From: Chromera velia
Lineage: Eukaryota > Sar > Chromeraceae
DNA length: 22,689 nucleotides
Assembly (NCBI GenBank): GCA_018398765.1
Contig: JAHBMJ010002105.1
Coordinates: forward strand, 1 to 22,689
Direction of reading: 5' to 3'
The translations under genes were made by a program, and so were the position numbers. The stretch's first letter is position 1. Each line of letters opens with the position of its first letter. The notes under the pieces were generated by a model. The model made no database searches, was not told the DNA's origin, and was given only the letters and a program-made list of their open reading frames with translations. Below are positions 20,139 through 22,689 of the stretch, piece after piece.

Positions 20139-20876
20139 TCAGGTCTGTTCTCGTTGTTGTTTGATGACGAAAAGATGCACAGGTGACTCCTCAAGACAGG
20201 TTGATCCTTCTGGATTCTCCCCAAAGGCTCCCCTGGAGAGGCAAAGGTCCCAAATCTCTTTGACACAGCTCCCCTCCTCTTCTTCTACCACCAGTCCTTT
20301 CTCTCGGCATAAATCCAAAAATCTGGTTTCTCTGCCCTTGTCTCTCTCACGGTAGCACACAACACCCACAGCGCCACCGGGAATTTCCAGAGCTGCACCT
20401 GCTAACATGAAGCCGTGGAGTGTGCACGCAAGGGCATCCAGAGTATCGTCATCGAATAAGTCCAAGGCGGGCCAATAGAGCAATTCGCACAGAAGAAGAA
20501 CCATCCCGCTTTCCCGGACTGTCTCCGCGTCCTCTCCCAAAACTTCTATTGCCGCCTTATCATTGAACTTCTCTGACCATGCGAGCTCTTTGAAGACGCA
20601 CTTCGCACTCCCAGGGCGACCGTTAGCTGATACAAGGAGCTTTGTTTCCTCTATGCGCTGACGAAGGTCAGTCACTAGCGCTCTTCGTGCCCCAAGGTCT
20701 GCGTCTTCCACGCATGCCAGACTCAAACAGCCTGTGCCTGCCCCCAACTCCACAACCAACCGACCTCGCGCACTGACTCCTCTCGCCAGTGCCTCGGGAG
20801 TCTTCAGCCAGGTCTCCAGAAGGTGCGAACACTCCCACCTTCTCGCACCTGTGGGGCACACGTGGTCTTGGGTCAT
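20139..20876 (-). CDS. METTL21-type protein-lysine methyltransferase, intronless
   Basis: Seven-beta-strand SAM methyltransferase of the MTF16 group, which trimethylates lysines on chaperones and translation elongation factors; the substrate here is unknown. The ATG at 20876 is preceded directly by an in-frame TGA, which fixes the start if there is no upstream intron. 245 residues, typical for the group. Seen: RRWECSHLLETWL (12-24, the helix before the fold), motif I VVELGAGTGCLSLA (41-54), D70 at the end of strand 2, LAW (98-100), and CELLYWPALDLF (130-141), whose E131-L-L-Y134 is the [D/E]xx[Y/F] signature of this group. VVCYRERDKGRETRFLDLC (172-190) with REKGLVVEEEE is the family's late strand region. 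The paralogue cannot be settled (METTL21A-D, METTL22, FAM86). Divergent from a JmjC oxygenase gene 439 bases away. Confidence 0.82.
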   Translation of the reverse strand: MTQDHVCPTGARRWECSHLLETWLKTPEALARGVSARGRLVVELGAGTGCLSLACVEDADLGARRALVTDLRQRIEETKLLVSANGRPGSAKCVFKELAWSEKFNDKAAIEVLGEDAETVRESGMVLLLCELLYWPALDLFDDDTLDALACTLHGFMLAGAALEIPGGAVGVVCYRERDKGRETRFLDLCREKGLVVEEEEGSCVKEIWDLCLSRGAFGENPEGSTCLEESPVHLFVIKQQREQT

Positions 20877-21315
20877 TCAAAGACTCATGCATGCATCCAA
20901 TCGTTGAAGTGCTCATGGAATCCTCATTGAAGACCGCACTTAGCACTGGAGCAGGGTTGAGTGCTGAGACGTACTGACTACTGGCTCTGACAGTGCCGGA
21001 GGATCGAATCTGACTCGCTGATGCTCCCACAGACAATTTTTAGCGAAGTTAATTTTGCATGCATGCGGTCCGTCTACGCCCGCGGTGCCCCGGCGTGCAT
21101 CTCCATTCGTGCGTGCGTCAGTGGCCGCTTTATGCTTCAGTTTCACCGTTTCTTCTGACCTTTATACGGAGATCAGTCACTTGCTCTAAGCAGGGCTCTT
21201 CAGCTGGTTGACAAGTATGGCTTCCATATAGCAGCAGATGCATGACATGATCATGGGGTTCCTAACCTTCTTCTCAAGTCAGTAGTGCCCTTTCTCTTTT
21301 CTTTCGAGGGCGAAC
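20877..21315. promoter_or_regulatory. Divergent intergenic region of the lysine methyltransferase and the JmjC gene
   Basis: 439 bases between two outward-facing start codons, the shortest divergent spacer here. It holds GCATGC at 20889-20894 and TGCATGCATGCG at 21057-21068, the latter leading into a short GC-rich stretch (CGCCCGCGGTGCCCCGGCG, about 21077-21095). GCATGC-type sites are bound by ApiAP2 factors in apicomplexans; use here is inference. Confidence 0.5.
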
Positions 21316-22194
21316 ATGGTGAAAAAGGACAAGTCCAAATTGAAGACCCACGGGAACGCCGCAGGGGCGACTTCTTCCCAAGAGAAACCGAAGAAGGAGT
21401 TGGGTCGCACCATTGAGTCCCCCATTGAATTTCTCACTGGAATATCGACGAAGTCTTTCTTCTCCCAAGTCTTTGAGAAAGAGTACCGAGTCTTTCCGGC
21501 AACGCCTGAGAGGCGTGAGTATCTGACCCGTCTCTTCTCTCTGTCGAAGTTTTTTGAAACCGCAGAATCGCGAGACGATGCAGCAGAGAGACTCGAAGGT
21601 CCGCCTCTTCTCTTCAGTGCAGACGTGAACTCTGTTCGGTGTGTGGACGGAGTGAAGACGAACTTCAACGAACTCGACAAACCCGCGTCTCTCGAAGTCC
21701 TCAAAGGTCACTGGAATGCAAACAGGACCTTCCAGGTAGGTCCCAAAACCGATCATTGACGATCAGCTTCCATCATTCAACCATCTACAGTAACTGGTCT
21801 GTCAATTCAGGGACGATTTGGAGGCCCGAAGGCGTGCACCTGCAGGAGCATGCAGAGGCACATAAGTAACTGCGTCCTCACCTGGCCGCATCTGAATCCT
21901 GTGTGCGTGTGCGCACCCGTCTATGAGACAGAATGTCATCACGTCTGTCTTCCACAGTCGGAAAATTGGACGCTCATGGATCTCAATGAAGCACACACGC
22001 CCCTAGTACCCATGTACACATACCCTTGCATCGCCTGCGTGCAGGTTCTGCAACCCCAGAGGTTCGAAGACGAAATCTGGAACGTGTGTGCGCGACTCGA
22101 GCAGAAACTGTCCTGCCTTGTCGGTTGCAACGCGTACATAACTCCTCAGGGCTCTCAGGGACTGGCACCTCATCACGATGATGTTGAACTCTGG
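21316..22194 (+). CDS. JmjC-domain ribosomal oxygenase (RIOX1/RIOX2 family), N-terminal part
   Basis: Fe(II)/2-oxoglutarate-dependent oxygenase; the family (NO66 and MINA53) hydroxylates histidines in ribosomal proteins and acts in the nucleolus or nucleus. Exons 21316-21735 and 22045-22194 join in phase 0 to give 190 residues, with more exons past the right edge. The N-terminus is Lys-rich (MVKKDKSKLK), fitting a nuclear signal. SPIEFLTGISTKSFFSQVFE (about 35-54) is the usual entry to the domain, and VNSVRCVDGVK is the strand region seen in MINA. Exon 2 has LQPQRFEDEIW and YITPQGSQGLAPHHDDVELW, where H183-x-D185 supply two iron ligands; the distal histidine would be beyond the window. RIOX1 and RIOX2 cannot be told apart from this part. 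The ATG at 21316 follows CGAAC. A donor GTCAGT follows DVELW. Confidence 0.85.
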
Positions 22195-22200
22195 GTCAGT

Positions 22201-22257
22201 CCCTTTCTGTTTCTCTTTCTTTGTCTCTCTCTGTCTCTTCCTCTGCCTCTGTGTCTT

Positions 22258-22300
<43 letters not shown>

Positions 22301-22316
22301 CTCTCCTTTCTCGCTT

Positions 22317-22369
<53 letters not shown>

Positions 22370-22464
22370 CTCTCTCTTTCTCTCTCTTTCTCTCTCTTTC
22401 TCTCTCTTTCTCTCTCTTTCTCTCTCTTTCTCTCTCTTTCTCTCTCTTTCTCTCTCTTTCTCTC

Positions 22465-22495
<31 letters not shown>

Positions 22496-22648
22496 CTTTC
22501 TCTCTCTTTCTCTCTCTTTCTCTCTCTTTCTCTCTCTTTCTCTCTCTTTCTCTCTCTTTCTCTCTCTTTCTCTCTCTTTCTCTCTCTTTCTCTCTCTTTC
22601 TCTCTCTTTCTCTCTCTTTCTCTCTCTTTCTCTCTCTTTCTCTCTCTT

Positions 22649-22689
<41 letters not shown>
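22201..22689. repeat. Giant (TC)n and decamer TCTCTCTTTC array
   Basis: From just after the donor at 22195 the JmjC intron becomes pure pyrimidine: mixed CTTT/TCTC, then (TC)n at 22260-22370, then the ten-base unit TCTCTCTTTC repeated almost perfectly from about 22371 to 22660, with one (TC)n interruption at about 22461-22480, then (TC)n to the edge. It continues beyond the window, so its length is a minimum. Assembly collapse is possible here. Confidence 0.95.

Noticed and set aside
21811-21870. Possible extra exon between the two JmjC exons
   Set aside because: There is a TTCAG acceptor, but joining 21735 to 22045 directly gives TFQ/VLQPQRF in phase 0, which matches the family without an insert.

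Overview
This is eukaryotic nuclear DNA from a protist. Six of the seven recognisable genes start in the window and one of them (the JmjC gene) runs off the right edge; a seventh, UDP-sugar pyrophosphorylase, starts inside and runs off the left edge. Five are split by introns with GT...AG ends. One protein carries a signal peptide plus a Ser/Arg-rich transit peptide with an Ala-Phe junction, the hallmark of a complex plastid of red-algal origin, and another is a flagellar central-apparatus protein. A flagellate or zoospore-forming alga with a secondary red plastid fits. Abundant simple repeats and GCATGC motifs near gene starts make me think of a chromerid such as Chromera velia; that is inference, not proof.

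Layout. 70-1773 (-): N-terminal part of UDP-sugar pyrophosphorylase, four exons. 2100-2215: GC-rich block upstream of it. 2220-4469: AT-rich DNA without a recognisable gene. 4470-8908 (-): plastid-targeted SAM methyltransferase with a long C-terminal extension, ten exons. 8909-9695: divergent intergenic with a GC island. 9696-10679 (+): CFAP119/C1a-32 flagellar protein, two exons. 10680-12344: convergent intergenic, partly very AT-rich. 12345-16284 (-): mitochondrial ACOT9-type double-hotdog acyl-CoA thioesterase, ten exons. 16285-17190: divergent intergenic with a GC island and palindromes. 17191-18150 (+): intronless mitochondrial carrier. 18151-20138: intergenic, AT-rich, then a long purine repeat. 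20139-20876 (-): intronless METTL21-type protein-lysine methyltransferase. 20877-21315: short divergent intergenic. 21316-22194 (+): start of a JmjC ribosomal oxygenase whose next intron is a huge pyrimidine repeat reaching the window edge.

How the genes relate. Three head-to-head pairs share intergenic regions: plastid methyltransferase with CFAP119, mitochondrial thioesterase with mitochondrial carrier, and lysine methyltransferase with JmjC oxygenase. The second pair shares an organelle, and the third pairs two protein-modifying enzymes. There is no operon.

Exon models were rebuilt by hand from reading frame, splice phase and family similarity; all phases close, but two boundaries are ambiguous and are stated. 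The most striking pattern is in the introns: 12 of 25 donors have C at +3, 19 of 25 fit GTNNGT, and several tetranucleotide microsatellites begin exactly at the donor, as if grown from the splice site.
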